This document shows, piece by piece, positions 53,210 through 61,778 of a stretch of 64,000 nucleotides of DNA (position 1 is its first letter; each line of letters begins with the position of its first letter). The notes beneath the pieces were generated by a model. The model ran no database searches and was not told the origin of the DNA. It saw only the letters and a list, made by a program, of their open reading frames with translations. Source of the DNA: Albimonas donghaensis (GTDB taxonomy: Bacteria; Pseudomonadota; Alphaproteobacteria; Rhodobacterales; Rhodobacteraceae); contig NZ_FNMZ01000002.1 in NCBI RefSeq assembly GCF_900106695.1, positions 62,001 through 126,000 on the forward strand, written 5' to 3'. A program made the translations under genes and the position numbers.

Positions 53210-53239
53210 GCCCGGCCGGAGAACAGACCCCGGCCGGGC
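53210..53239 (-). terminator. Hairpin between ABC receptor gene and livH
   Basis: A 10-bp perfect stem (53210-53219 with 53230-53239) and a ten-base loop between the receptor stop and livH. No T-run. Probably limits read-through or protects the receptor mRNA 3' end. Confidence 0.45.
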
Positions 53240-53250
53240 GCGGGTCAGGG

Positions 53251-53322
53251 AGCCCCGATCAGGAAAGCCCGATCAGAAAGGCCCCGAACGAAAAGGCCCC
53301 GATCAGAAGGCCCCGATCAGAA
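53251..53322. repeat. Tandem repeat, about five units of 14-15 bases, at the receptor gene 3' end
   Basis: The unit GGCCCCGATCAGAA is repeated with small changes five times. The most gene-proximal unit includes the receptor stop codon, so the array seems to have grown from the coding end outward. Read leftward, each unit contains TGATCGGGGC. It sits between the receptor stop and the hairpin before livH. Confidence 0.75.
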
Positions 53323-54627
53323 GGACTGGGTCGTGTAGTCGACCTCATCCGGGTAGAAGCTGTCCTCGGCCGTGGTCTCGGCCTGCACCACCAGCTTCCC
53401 GCCCTCGACCTTCGAGATGTATTGCGGCCCGAACACCTGGTGGGTCTTGCCGTTGAACACCTTGCGGCCCTGGGGGTGTTCATCGCCGAAGGGCATCTCC
53501 TCCATCGCCTCGACCGCCTCGATCAGCTTCTGGCGGTCGGCCGTGGTCTGGTAGCCCGCGGCCTCCATGCCCTTCTTCATCACGAAGAGCGTCTCCCAGC
53601 AGCCGAACATGTGGGCGAAGGTCGACACGTCCTTGGGGTCCGAGGCCGAGGCCCCGTTGTCGTCCACGCCGACCCGGTCGCGGTAGAACTTCACCGGGTC
53701 CGGCGCGTCCGACTGCAGGTAGCGGGGCATCCCCTCCCAGAAATAGGTCCCGTCGAGGAACTCCAGCCCCGGCGAATTCAGGTCCACCGCTTCGAGACTG
53801 TCGAGGAAGCCGAAGATCGGCGGGTGCGATGGGCCGAAGAACTCGCCCAGCTCCTTCACGAAGGTCAGCACGCCGGGGCCGACCATGACGTGATAGAGCA
53901 CCTCGGTCTCCCGCGGGATCTGCGGGAAATACTTGGAATACGAGGTCTCGGTCGGCGGGATCGCGATATGCTTGATGACCTCGGCGCCCTGCGCCTCCAT
54001 CGCCGCGGTGAAGAAGTCCCGGTGATCGTGGCCGAAGGCGTAATCGGGGAAGATCATCGTGGCCTTCTTGCCGAGGTTCTTCGACACGAAGGGCGCCATG
54101 GCCAGCACCTGGCTCTTCACGTCGCAGATGCCCGGCTGGATGGTCCAGCGGTTCAGCGCGCCGGAGGCGACGTGGTGCCCCTCGGAGACCACGAAATAGG
54201 GCAGCTTCAGCTCCCCCGCGCGGGGGGCGGAGCCCATGACCACATGGGAGAACAGCGTGCCGAAACCCACGTCGCAGCCGAGCTGGGAGGCGAATTTCTC
54301 CACCACCTCGGCGCCGCGCTTGGGGTCGGTGCCGTCATCCTCGGCCACGATCTCCACGGGGCGGCCGTTGATGCCGCCCATCTCGTTGATCAGGTCGGCG
54401 GCGGCCAGCGTGGTGCGGTCGTACCAGCGGCCGTAGGCGGCGCCGATGCCGGTGCGATGCACCTGGAAGCCCACCTTGATGGGGGCCGACGACTGCGCCT
54501 GGATATAGGGCACGAAGCCCGGCATCGCGCCCAGCCCGGCGCCGGTCGCGCCGGCGGCCGCAAGGCCCTTGAGCGCCGTGCGGCGGCTGATCGCGCCGCC
54601 CGCGGCGGTTTTCTTCACCTCGGTCAT
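53317..54627 (-). CDS. ABC transporter substrate-binding protein (Liv/amide family)
   Basis: A 436-residue periplasmic receptor with a twin-arginine signal (SRRTALKGLAAAGATGAG) and a type I binding-protein fold beginning IKVGFQVHRTGIGAAYGRWY. AADLINEMGGINGRPVEIVA and PYFVVSEGHHVASGALNRW are recognisable family blocks. ATG 54627 is preferred over the one 9 bases upstream because of the spacing to GAGGAGGG. It is the first gene of the Liv-type operon. The ligand is unknown. A near-perfect copy of the palindrome from the hydroxylase/marR interval lies 60 bases upstream, linking uptake to the putative heterocycle pathway. Confidence 0.9.
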   Translation of the reverse strand: MTEVKKTAAGGAISRRTALKGLAAAGATGAGLGAMPGFVPYIQAQSSAPIKVGFQVHRTGIGAAYGRWYDRTTLAAADLINEMGGINGRPVEIVAEDDGTDPKRGAEVVEKFASQLGCDVGFGTLFSHVVMGSAPRAGELKLPYFVVSEGHHVASGALNRWTIQPGICDVKSQVLAMAPFVSKNLGKKATMIFPDYAFGHDHRDFFTAAMEAQGAEVIKHIAIPPTETSYSKYFPQIPRETEVLYHVMVGPGVLTFVKELGEFFGPSHPPIFGFLDSLEAVDLNSPGLEFLDGTYFWEGMPRYLQSDAPDPVKFYRDRVGVDDNGASASDPKDVSTFAHMFGCWETLFVMKKGMEAAGYQTTADRQKLIEAVEAMEEMPFGDEHPQGRKVFNGKTHQVFGPQYISKVEGGKLVVQAETTAEDSFYPDEVDYTTQSF

Positions 54628-54686
54628 GTCGGCCATCCCTCCTCGTCGGTCCGCCGGCGGCTCAGCCGGTTTCCTATGCACAGGCT

Positions 54687-54700
54687 GTATGCGTGCAAAC
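54687..54700 (-). promoter_or_regulatory. Palindromic operator candidate GTATGC-GT-GCAAAC
   Basis: Matches the 41489-41502 palindrome at 13 of 14 positions. Lies 60-73 bases upstream of the ABC receptor start in a short AT-richer patch. Suggests control by the same regulator, probably the MarR protein. Confidence 0.55.
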
Positions 54701-54730
54701 AATATGTCCAGCCTTTTCGCGCGGCGCGCT

Positions 54731-56182
54731 TCAGGCGCCCGTCGGAGCGGCAAGCAGCCACAGTCCGAACAGGGTGTAAACCACCATGAACAGGGCGAGC
54801 GGGAATTGCGAGCGCGCCGCGCGCCGCGGGTCTCCGTCCGCCAGACGCAGCGCCGCGAGATGCGCCACGGCGATGCCCGCGGCGTGCCCCGCCACCACCG
54901 CGCCGGCCTGCGCCAGCCAGATCAGCCGCACCGTGTGATACTGGTTGAAGAACGAGGTGGTGACCTGCGCGTGCCCGTAGTCCAGCCCGGTCAGGTCCCA
55001 GCCCCGGTCCAGCGGATCGCCCAGCGCGACCAGCAGATACTGGGTCTCGACCAGGGTGGCGGGCAGGTAATGGGCGACGTGATAGCCGGCGACGATGGGG
55101 ACGAGGCCCAGGGCCAGCGCCTCCAGCGCGCGGGCGATCCCCCGCGCCGGCCGCAGTCCCGCCAGCGCCAGCCCGGCCAGCGTGCAGGCGACGAAGATCG
55201 CCGCCATCAGCGCCACGGCGGCGTAAAGGCCGAGCATCGTCTCGGTGCGCACCGCCGAGCGGCCGGGGAACTGCAACGGGTTCACCCCGAGGAAATCCAG
55301 CCAGACGAAGGTCTCGTTGAAGCCGTCGAAGCTGCCCGCCCCCAGCGCCGCCACCGCGAAGCCTCCGGCCCCTACGACCAGCCCGGCGCGACCGGCGGCG
55401 GCCGGCCCCAGTCCGGGCAGGCGCAGACGCGGCCGCCCGTGCTCGATCCGCAGGGGGGCCAGCGCCGCGAACAGCGACAGCCACAGCCCCAGCCCCTCGA
55501 TCCGCCGCAGCGCCGGCGCGCCGAACACCAGGCCCAGCGCGAAGATCGCCGCCCAGTAGCCGGCCATGACGCTCGCCACCCGCGCGGGGTCGAGCGGCGC
55601 GCGGTCGGCGAGCGCGAAGCTCATGATCGCCAGCCAGCTCGCGACCGCGGGCCAGGCGCCGAGCCTCTCCGGCAGGCGCAGCATGGGGCGGGAGAGCCGC
55701 GGGTGCAGCCGGGACGCGAGCCGCAGGGGCCCGGACCATGGGTTGATCGCCCCCCACAGGTTCCCGAACGCCAGTTGCGCCGCGGGCAGGAGCGCGATGA
55801 CCCCGGTCCACAGCGCCAGGGTGGCGAGGTTGACCAGCGGGTTGCGCGGTCCGAACCAGCCCATCAGGCAAAGCCCCGCGAGGATCGCCGCGCTGAGGAG
55901 GCTCAGTCCCGTGCCCAACCCCGCCGCGGAGGGGAGGGCGACCGGCAGGGCCGCCCCCTCGGCCAGCCGCGCCAGACGGTCGCCCCGCACGAAGGCGAGC
56001 AGCAGCGCGGTCAGCGCCACCACCGCCGTGCCGGCGGGCGCCCAGATCTCGGTCGGCAGCAGCAGGGCCAGCGCCCGCTCTCCGGTATGGGCGAGGGCCG
56101 CGGAAGGGAGCGCCGCGAGCGCGACGGCGAGAGCGAGGGAGCGGGAGAGGGAGAGGGAGAGACGGAGCGGACGCCCCCGCAT
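54731..56182 (-). CDS. Polytopic membrane protein of unknown function
   Basis: A 483-residue protein from the ATG at 56182. It starts with a signal-like segment (about 1-30, encoded partly by a GAGAGG hexamer repeat) ending SAALAHTGE, followed by about 12 hydrophobic helices. Polar conserved-looking segments are NLWGAINPWSGPLRLASRL, NETFVWLDFLGVNPLQFPGR and YGHAQVTTSFFNQYHTVRL, the last with histidines that could bind metal or haem. I do not recognise a characterised family. It may follow the ABC receptor's divergent control region but is encoded on the same strand upstream of it. No clear operon. Confidence 0.7.
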   Translation of the reverse strand: MRGRPLRLSLSLSRSLALAVALAALPSAALAHTGERALALLLPTEIWAPAGTAVVALTALLLAFVRGDRLARLAEGAALPVALPSAAGLGTGLSLLSAAILAGLCLMGWFGPRNPLVNLATLALWTGVIALLPAAQLAFGNLWGAINPWSGPLRLASRLHPRLSRPMLRLPERLGAWPAVASWLAIMSFALADRAPLDPARVASVMAGYWAAIFALGLVFGAPALRRIEGLGLWLSLFAALAPLRIEHGRPRLRLPGLGPAAAGRAGLVVGAGGFAVAALGAGSFDGFNETFVWLDFLGVNPLQFPGRSAVRTETMLGLYAAVALMAAIFVACTLAGLALAGLRPARGIARALEALALGLVPIVAGYHVAHYLPATLVETQYLLVALGDPLDRGWDLTGLDYGHAQVTTSFFNQYHTVRLIWLAQAGAVVAGHAAGIAVAHLAALRLADGDPRRAARSQFPLALFMVVYTLFGLWLLAAPTGA

Positions 56183-57280
56183 GCCCCCTCCGCCCGCGCT
56201 GGGGATGCGGGGCGATGGGCCCGAGGGCCTGGCGGGGGCGAGGTCATGACAGGACATGCGCGGCATGGGGCCCCCTCGCGCCGCGCGGATCAATGGACGC
56301 GACGCCGCGCCTGCGCGGCGCCCCGGCCGTCCGTGCCGGACGGCGCCGCGCGACGACCCGGACGAGGGTGGCCCCGCGGCGCCCGCGCGGCCTTGCAACG
56401 ACTGCGCTTGCGGCCCCGCGGAAGGCGTCATGCGGCGGCGAAACCGGCGCCGTTTCCGCCCCCCCCCGCGGTCCACCCTGGGAGCGCGAAACACGAGACC
56501 CGAAAGCCCCGTCTCGCCCCGCCTCACCTCGCCTCCCCGACCCGCGACGCCGCCGAAGCTCATCCACGCCATCCGTTCCGTCCGCTCGGCCCGCCCGGGA
56601 AGCCAGCAACGCCCCCCCATCGCGAACGCCGCGGAGGCCGGCCGCCATCCCGGCCCCTGCAACGCATCGCCCGTCGCGATCCGCGCCACGGATCGGGTTC
56701 GTCGCCGGGCCGCGCCGATTTCACCGCCGCCGCGCTGGAAGAACGAACGGCCCGCGGCCCAGGGCGAACGGCGAAGCGGCGGCGCAACTAGGCCTTGCCC
56801 GCGCTTGATCCCACGCCGGGCCGCGGGATCGCCTCTCCGCCCCCCTTGTCCCGGCGCCTGAGCCGGCGCGTCAGCCAACCGGCCGCTCGGCGCGCTTGTC
56901 CGCGCTCCGGCGGGCGCGGCGCGACGCAGGCCCCGCCCCCGCCGCCTCGCCCCCTCCGCCTCGCCTCCGCCGCCTCGCCCCCGCCGACGCGCTGGTTCGG
57001 CGCCGTCCACCTCCGCCCCCGTCACGACCGCCGCCCCGGTTCGCGTCGCGGGCTCGCATCGCCGGCGCCGCCCGCCCCCCTTTCCGCCCGCGCCACGCCT
57101 GCGGGCCGCGCGGGCGGCGCCTGGAAATCCACGCCCCCGGCGACGCGCGGCTCCCGTCTCTTGCCGCCCTCGCGACATCCGCCCGCTTGTCCCCCTGGCC
57201 CGAATCCCCGAACCTCCCGCCGGGTCGACCTGCCCCCACCCGGCCCGACCCAACCCGCAGCCGCCCCACGAGGATACGCC
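56183..57280. other. Gene-free 1.1-kb interval
   Basis: The longest interval without a supported gene. It is extremely GC-rich. Every frame on both strands reads as Arg/Pro/Ala-rich sequence with no recognisable family. A pyrimidine-rich stretch at about 56938-56985 repeats CGCCTC-type units. It separates the leftward membrane protein from rightward pncA and should contain both promoters, but I see no clear promoter box. A rapidly diverging or decayed region is possible. Confidence 0.5.
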
Positions 57281-57889
57281 ATGCGCCCCGACAGCCACGC
57301 CCTCATCGTCATCGACGCGCAGGTGGATTTCTGCCCCGGCGGCCGCCTCGCCGTCGCGGACGGAGACGCGGTGATGCCGCCGATCAACGCCCTGATGGCC
57401 GACTTCCCCTCCGTCGTCCTCTCCCAGGACTGGCACCCGGCCGACCACGCCTCCTTCGCCGACAACCATCCCTGCAAGGCGCCGTTCGAGACCGTCGAGG
57501 CCCCCTACGGAACCCAGGTCCTCTGGCCCGCCCATTGCGTGCAGGGGACCGCGGGCGCCGAGTTCCACCCCGCGCTCAACGCCAACCGCGCCGACCTCGT
57601 GCTCCGCAAGGGCTTTCGCCCCGGCATCGACAGCTACTCCGCCTTCCAGGAGAACGACCGCGCCACCCCCACCGGCCTCGCCGGCTACCTGCGCGAGCGC
57701 GGGCTGACCGACCTGACCTTCGTCGGCCTCGCCACCGATTTCTGCGTGCGCTGGTCGGCGGTGGACGCGGTGGCGTCGGGGTTCCGGGCCTCGGTGATCC
57801 TCGACGCCTGCCGGGCCATCGACCTCGACGGCTCCCTCGACGCCGCGCTGGCGGAGATGCGCGGCGCCGGGGTGGAGATCCTCGGATGA
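57281..57889 (+). CDS. pncA: Nicotinamidase
   Basis: A 202-residue PncA. Catalytic triad D12 (VIDAQVDF), K110 (VLRKGFRPG) and C155 (GLATDFCVRW). Metal ligands D50, H52 and H56 are in SQDWHPADHASF, with H85 in PAHCVQGT. It deamidates nicotinamide to nicotinate, the substrate of PncB and the likely parent compound of the ring-degradation operon. An AGGA box precedes the ATG. The stop overlaps the start of the PHP-domain gene (ATGA), so the two are coupled. Confidence 0.95.
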   Translation: MRPDSHALIVIDAQVDFCPGGRLAVADGDAVMPPINALMADFPSVVLSQDWHPADHASFADNHPCKAPFETVEAPYGTQVLWPAHCVQGTAGAEFHPALNANRADLVLRKGFRPGIDSYSAFQENDRATPTGLAGYLRERGLTDLTFVGLATDFCVRWSAVDAVASGFRASVILDACRAIDLDGSLDAALAEMRGAGVEILG

Positions 57890-58812
57890 TCGCGCCCGCC
57901 TTCGCCGCCCCCGGCCGCTTCTGGCGGGGCAACCTGCATGCGCATTCCACCCTCTCCGACGGCGCCCTGCCGCCTGGGGAGGTCTGCCGCCGCTACGCCG
58001 CCGAGGGCTACGACTTCCTCGCCCTCACCGACCATTTCATCGGCCGGTTCGGCTACCCGATCGCCGACACGAAGCCCTTCCGCTCCAATACCTTCACCAC
58101 CCTGCTCGGGGCCGAGATCCATTCCGGCGCGATGACCAACGGCGAGCTCTGGCATATCCTCGCGGTCGGCCTGCCGGCCGATTTCGCGCCCGGAGACGCC
58201 CCCGGTTTCGTCCCCGTGCCGGGGCAGGAGACGGGGCCCGGGATCGCCGCCCGCGCCCGCGCCGCCGGGGCCTTCGTCGCCATCGCCCATCCGCAATGGT
58301 CGGGCCTGACGCTGGAGGACGCGCGGAGCCTCGAAGCCGCCCATGCCGTCGAGGTCTACAACCACGGCTGCTTCGCCGGCGCCGACCGGGCGGACGGGTT
58401 CCACATGCTCGACCTGCTGCTCTCCGAGGGGCGGGACCTGTCGGCGGTCGCCACCGATGACAGCCACTTCACCGAGCCCGACCATTTCGGCGGCTGGGTG
58501 ATGGTGAAGGCCGAGGAGAACAGCCCCGAAGCCCTGCTCGCCGCCCTCAAGCGCGGCGAGCATTATTCCACCCAGGGGCCCGAACTGCGCGGAATCGATG
58601 TCGGGAGCGCATCGATCCGGGTGGAGTGCTCGGCCGCCGTCTCGGTGATCGTGCAGGGGGCGGGTTCCGCCGCGCGCGCCGTGCACGGGGAGAGCATGAC
58701 CCGGGCAGAAATCCCGCTCGGCCGGCTCGAGACCTCTCCCTGGCTGCGGGTGACGGTGGTGGACCGGGCCGGCAAGCGGGCCTGGTCGAACCCGATGCGC
58801 CGCGCCGCCTGA
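57886..58812 (+). CDS. PHP-domain metallohydrolase (CehA/McbA-type)
   Basis: A 308-residue protein. PHP metal motifs are GNLHAHSTLSDGALPPGEV (two histidines and an aspartate), FLALTDH, IAHPQWS and ATDDSHF. The C-terminal 70 residues look like a small beta domain. Family members hydrolyse phosphoesters, and CehA/McbA relatives have been linked to carbamate or other ester hydrolysis. It is translationally coupled to pncA. Whether it acts on a pyridine or NAD-related compound, or on sugar phosphates, is open. Confidence 0.85.
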   Translation: MIAPAFAAPGRFWRGNLHAHSTLSDGALPPGEVCRRYAAEGYDFLALTDHFIGRFGYPIADTKPFRSNTFTTLLGAEIHSGAMTNGELWHILAVGLPADFAPGDAPGFVPVPGQETGPGIAARARAAGAFVAIAHPQWSGLTLEDARSLEAAHAVEVYNHGCFAGADRADGFHMLDLLLSEGRDLSAVATDDSHFTEPDHFGGWVMVKAEENSPEALLAALKRGEHYSTQGPELRGIDVGSASIRVECSAAVSVIVQGAGSAARAVHGESMTRAEIPLGRLETSPWLRVTVVDRAGKRAWSNPMRRAA

Positions 58813-58850
58813 GCGCCGCGCGGGCCAAGGGCGGCGGTTCCGCCGGGCGC

Positions 58851-58880
58851 CCCGGACGCCGCGCCGCGCGGGCGTCCGGG
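58851..58880. terminator. Bidirectional hairpin between convergent genes
   Basis: A 10-bp perfect stem (58851-58860 with 58871-58880) between the rightward PHP gene and the leftward DUF1868 gene. No T-run on either strand. A likely transcription boundary. Confidence 0.5.
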
Positions 58881-58914
58881 CTCAGCCCTCGGGACGCTCG
58901 ACGCGCGGCCCGTT

Positions 58915-59676
58915 TCAGCCGAGGCGGAACAGTTCCCGGAAGGCGGTCATGTCGTCGAAGACGCAGACTTCCGGCGCCCCGATCTCGACCACAGGCAGGG
59001 CCGCGATCAGCGCGGCCTCGGCGGCGTCGAGGGCGGCGTCGGTCTCCGCCGCCAGCGCCCCGGTCTCGGGCCAGGCCGTGAGATAGGCCAGCGAGATGTG
59101 GAACGGGTAATCCGCGTGGCCCGGCCGATGCGCCAGCCCGGCCCGCGCCGCGATCCGGTCGCGCATGGCGCGCAGGCGGGCGTCCTCCGCCGGGGTCTCG
59201 CCTTCCAGCGCCACGCCGAGCCCGCCGGGCGCCGCATAGAGCCCGCGGACCGCCATGCGGAAGGGAAAGGCCTCGCCGGTCTCGAAGCCGCGCAGGCGGT
59301 CGGTGATCGCGGCGTCGGCCTCCGGCGCGGGCAGGTCGGGGGAGAGGCCTTCGGGCCAGCGCTCGGGTTCGCGGCGATTGTGGAGGATCAGATCGAACTG
59401 GGTCATGTGAAAGGACGAGGCCGGCAGCCAGGCCCAGAACCGCGACAGTCCCGCCGCCGCCAGCCCGTCATGCACCGCGCCCAGCGCCGCGACCGCCGCC
59501 GGCGCGCGGACATGGCCGATGACCGTCGCCCCGCCATCGGGCAAGGCGCGCCCCTCCGCATCGAAGCGCTTGCCCAGCCATTGCGGCGGATGCGCCCCGG
59601 CGGAAGAGGCCATTCCCGGCGCCAGCCGCGGCTGCGCCGGGCGGGCGTTCGCCGCCGCGCTCACCGCCGCGCTCAC
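58915..59676 (-). CDS. DUF1868 protein (2H phosphoesterase-like)
   Basis: A 253-residue protein with two His-x-Thr/Ser motifs, [10 protein letters not shown] and YPFHISLAY, the hallmark of the 2H phosphoesterase superfamily. The segment [20 protein letters not shown] before them is typical of DUF1868. It may open cyclic phosphodiesters, which would suit a gene at the end of a glycerol-3-phosphate or phosphodiester uptake operon. The start overlaps the ugpC stop by 4 bases. The first residues are encoded by a 12-base repeat, also seen at the other end of ugpC, so the exact start is uncertain. Confidence 0.8.
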   Translation of the reverse strand: MSAAVSAAANARPAQPRLAPGMASSAGAHPPQWLGKRFDAEGRALPDGGATVIGHVRAPAAVAALGAVHDGLAAAGLSRFWAWLPASSFHMTQFDLILHNRREPERWPEGLSPDLPAPEADAAITDRLRGFETGEAFPFRMAVRGLYAAPGGLGVALEGETPAEDARLRAMRDRIAARAGLAHRPGHADYPFHISLAYLTAWPETGALAAETDAALDAAEAALIAALPVVEIGAPEVCVFDDMTAFRELFRLG

Positions 59677-59680
59677 AGCC
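59645..59680. repeat. Three 12-base tandem repeats at the ugpC/DUF1868 junction
   Basis: Units GCGTTCGCCGCC, GCGCTCACCGCC and GCGCTCACAGCC run through the overlap of the two genes. The same type of unit forms the repeat at 60778-60837. Confidence 0.65.
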
Positions 59681-60857
59681 GCGTTCCGGTCACGGCGTCG
59701 AAGAAATGCAGGTCGGCGGGGTCGGCATGCAGCGCCAGCGGCCCCTGCGGGATCGGCAGGGCGGCGTCGGCGGCGGTCACCACGTCGGCCCCCGCCGCGC
59801 GCCCATGCAGCAGGCGGGAGGCGCCCAGCTCCTCCACCGCGTCGAGCGTGAAGGGCAGGCCCCCGGCGCGCTCGGCCTGCGGGACCACCCGCGCCTTTTC
59901 CGGGCGCAGGCCCAGCGTCACGAAGCCCGGCGCCATGCCGGCGGGCGGGGCGGCGAAGGGCACGGCCTCCGCCCCGATGCGCAGGGCGCCGCCGGCCAGC
60001 TCCGCCGGGATCAGGTTCATCGCCGGCGCCCCGATGAAGGCCGCCACGAAGGTCGAGGCCGGGCGGGCGTAGACCTCGGACGGCGCGCCCACCTGCTCGA
60101 CCTGGCCGCCGTTCAGCACCACAATGCGGTCGGCCAGCGTCATCGCCTCCACCTGGTCATGGGTCACGTAGATCGCCGAGACCTTGAGCCGGCGCTGCAG
60201 CTTGCGGATCTCCAGCCGCATCTGGGTGCGCAGGCGGGCGTCGAGATTGGACAGCGGCTCATCGAACAGGAACAGCGACGGGTCGCGCACGATGCACCGC
60301 CCCATCGCCACCCGCTGCCGCTGGCCGCCCGAAAGCTGCGAGGGCTTGCGGTCCAGGAAGTCCTCGATCTGAAGCATGGCGGCGGCCTCGGCCACCTTGC
60401 GGGCGATCTCGGCCTTGTCGGTTCCGCGGTTCTTCAGCCCGTAGGCGAGGTTCTGGCGCACCGTCATATGCGGGTAGAGCGCGTAGTTCTGGAACACCAT
60501 GGCGATGTCGCGCTCGGCCGGCTCGACCTCGTTCACCCGGCGGCCGGCGATGCGGATCTCGCCCTCGGTGATGTCCTCCAGCCCGGCCACCATGCGCAGC
60601 AGGGTGGACTTGCCGCAGCCCGAGGGGCCGACGAAGACCACAAGCTCGCCCTGCCCGACCTCGATGGTCACGCCGCGCACGGCCACCGCGCCGTTGGGAT
60701 AGCGCTTGACCGCGCCGTCGATGACCAGCGTGGGTTCGGCGGAGGCGGCGGGCGCGGCGGCGGCCGCGATCACGGGAGCGTTCGCTGGGGCGCTCGCGGG
60801 GGCATTCACGGCGGCGTTCGCGGCGGCGTTCGCGGCGGCGTCGAGGGTGACGGTCAT
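59673..60857 (-). CDS. ugpC: sn-glycerol-3-phosphate-type ABC transporter ATP-binding protein (UgpC)
   Basis: A 394-residue ABC ATPase with a MalK-like regulatory C-terminus. After an unusual 40-residue Ala/Asn/Pro-rich N-terminus come [20 protein letters not shown], Walker [10 protein letters not shown], the signature [15 protein letters not shown], Walker [17 protein letters not shown] and the OB-type domain ending [16 protein letters not shown]. It energises import through the two permeases encoded upstream. The N-terminal extension is encoded by an in-frame 12-base repeat and is absent from typical UgpC. The start overlaps the ugpE stop by 4 bases. Confidence 0.92.
   Translation of the reverse strand: MTVTLDAAANAAANAAVNAPASAPANAPVIAAAAAPAASAEPTLVIDGAVKRYPNGAVAVRGVTIEVGQGELVVFVGPSGCGKSTLLRMVAGLEDITEGEIRIAGRRVNEVEPAERDIAMVFQNYALYPHMTVRQNLAYGLKNRGTDKAEIARKVAEAAAMLQIEDFLDRKPSQLSGGQRQRVAMGRCIVRDPSLFLFDEPLSNLDARLRTQMRLEIRKLQRRLKVSAIYVTHDQVEAMTLADRIVVLNGGQVEQVGAPSEVYARPASTFVAAFIGAPAMNLIPAELAGGALRIGAEAVPFAAPPAGMAPGFVTLGLRPEKARVVPQAERAGGLPFTLDAVEELGASRLLHGRAAGADVVTAADAALPIPQGPLALHADPADLHFFDAVTGTRL
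60778..60837. repeat. Five in-frame 12-base repeats in the ugpC N-terminus
   Basis: Units of the form GCGTTCGCGGCG repeat five times and encode an Ala/Asn/Pro tetrapeptide repeat in UgpC. The last two units are identical. Because the unit is a multiple of three, copy-number changes keep the frame. Confidence 0.75.
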
Positions 60858-61768
60858 TTCTCGGTCTCCACGAGGCCCTTGATGAACATGCGCTGGAACA
60901 CCAGCACCACCAGCGCCGGCGGCGCCATGGCGAGGATGGCGAGCGCCAGGGCCTGATTGTAGTCGGGGATGTTCGCGCCGATCCAGACCTGCAGGATCTG
61001 GCGGATGCCGCGCACGATGGTGAACATGCTCTCGTCCGTGGTCATCAGCGCCGGCCAGAGATACTGGTTCCAGCCGACCACGAACATGATGATGAAGATC
61101 GCCGCCATCATGGTTTTCGACAGCGGCGCAAGGATGTCGACGAAGAAGCGGAACGGCCCGGCGCCGTCGATGCGCGCGGCCTCCAGCAACTCGTCGGGGA
61201 TGGAGCGGAAGAACTGCCGGAAGAAGAAGGTCGCCGTGGCCGAGGCGATCAGCGGCAGGATCAGCCCGGACCAGCTGTTCAGCATCCCCAGCCGCTGCAC
61301 GACCTCGTAGGAGGGCAGGATCCGCACCTCCAGCGGCAGCAGCAGGGTGGCGAAGATCACCCAGAAGGCCAGGCTGGCGAAGGGAAAGCGGAAATAGACG
61401 ATGGCGTAGGCCGCCAGCATCGAGATCACGATCTTGCCGATGGCGAAGCCCAGCCCCAGCAGCACCGAGTTCCACAGCATCAGCGTGCCGGTGATCTCCC
61501 CGGTGAAGCCGCCGCCCTTGAGCAGCACGGTCTCGTAGGTTTCGAGGAACTTGCCGCCATAGCCCAGTTGCAGCCCCTCGGAATGGATCACCACCGGGTC
61601 CCAGGTGGAGGACATGAAGGTCACCACCATCGGCCCGCACATCAGCAGCACGCCGAAGATCAGCACGATATGGTGCAGGATCTGGGCGCGCCGGCGGGCG
61701 CGGTTGACCGGCCGGGCGGCGGCGGGCGCGGCGGGGGCGGGGGCGAGCGGGTCGGCGAGGGCGGTCAT
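60854..61768 (-). CDS. ugpE: sn-glycerol-3-phosphate-type ABC transporter permease (UgpE)
   Basis: A 304-residue permease of the binding-protein-dependent family with six hydrophobic helices and the coupling EAA loop [20 protein letters not shown]. The first about 28 residues are an Ala/Pro-rich cytoplasmic tail. It ends with [11 protein letters not shown], as in UgpE/MalG-type proteins. It lies 10 bases after ugpA and is coupled to ugpC by a 4-base overlap. Confidence 0.92.
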   Translation of the reverse strand: MTALADPLAPAPAAPAAARPVNRARRRAQILHHIVLIFGVLLMCGPMVVTFMSSTWDPVVIHSEGLQLGYGGKFLETYETVLLKGGGFTGEITGTLMLWNSVLLGLGFAIGKIVISMLAAYAIVYFRFPFASLAFWVIFATLLLPLEVRILPSYEVVQRLGMLNSWSGLILPLIASATATFFFRQFFRSIPDELLEAARIDGAGPFRFFVDILAPLSKTMMAAIFIIMFVVGWNQYLWPALMTTDESMFTIVRGIRQILQVWIGANIPDYNQALALAILAMAPPALVVLVFQRMFIKGLVETEK

Positions 61769-61778
61769 GGCTGGATCC

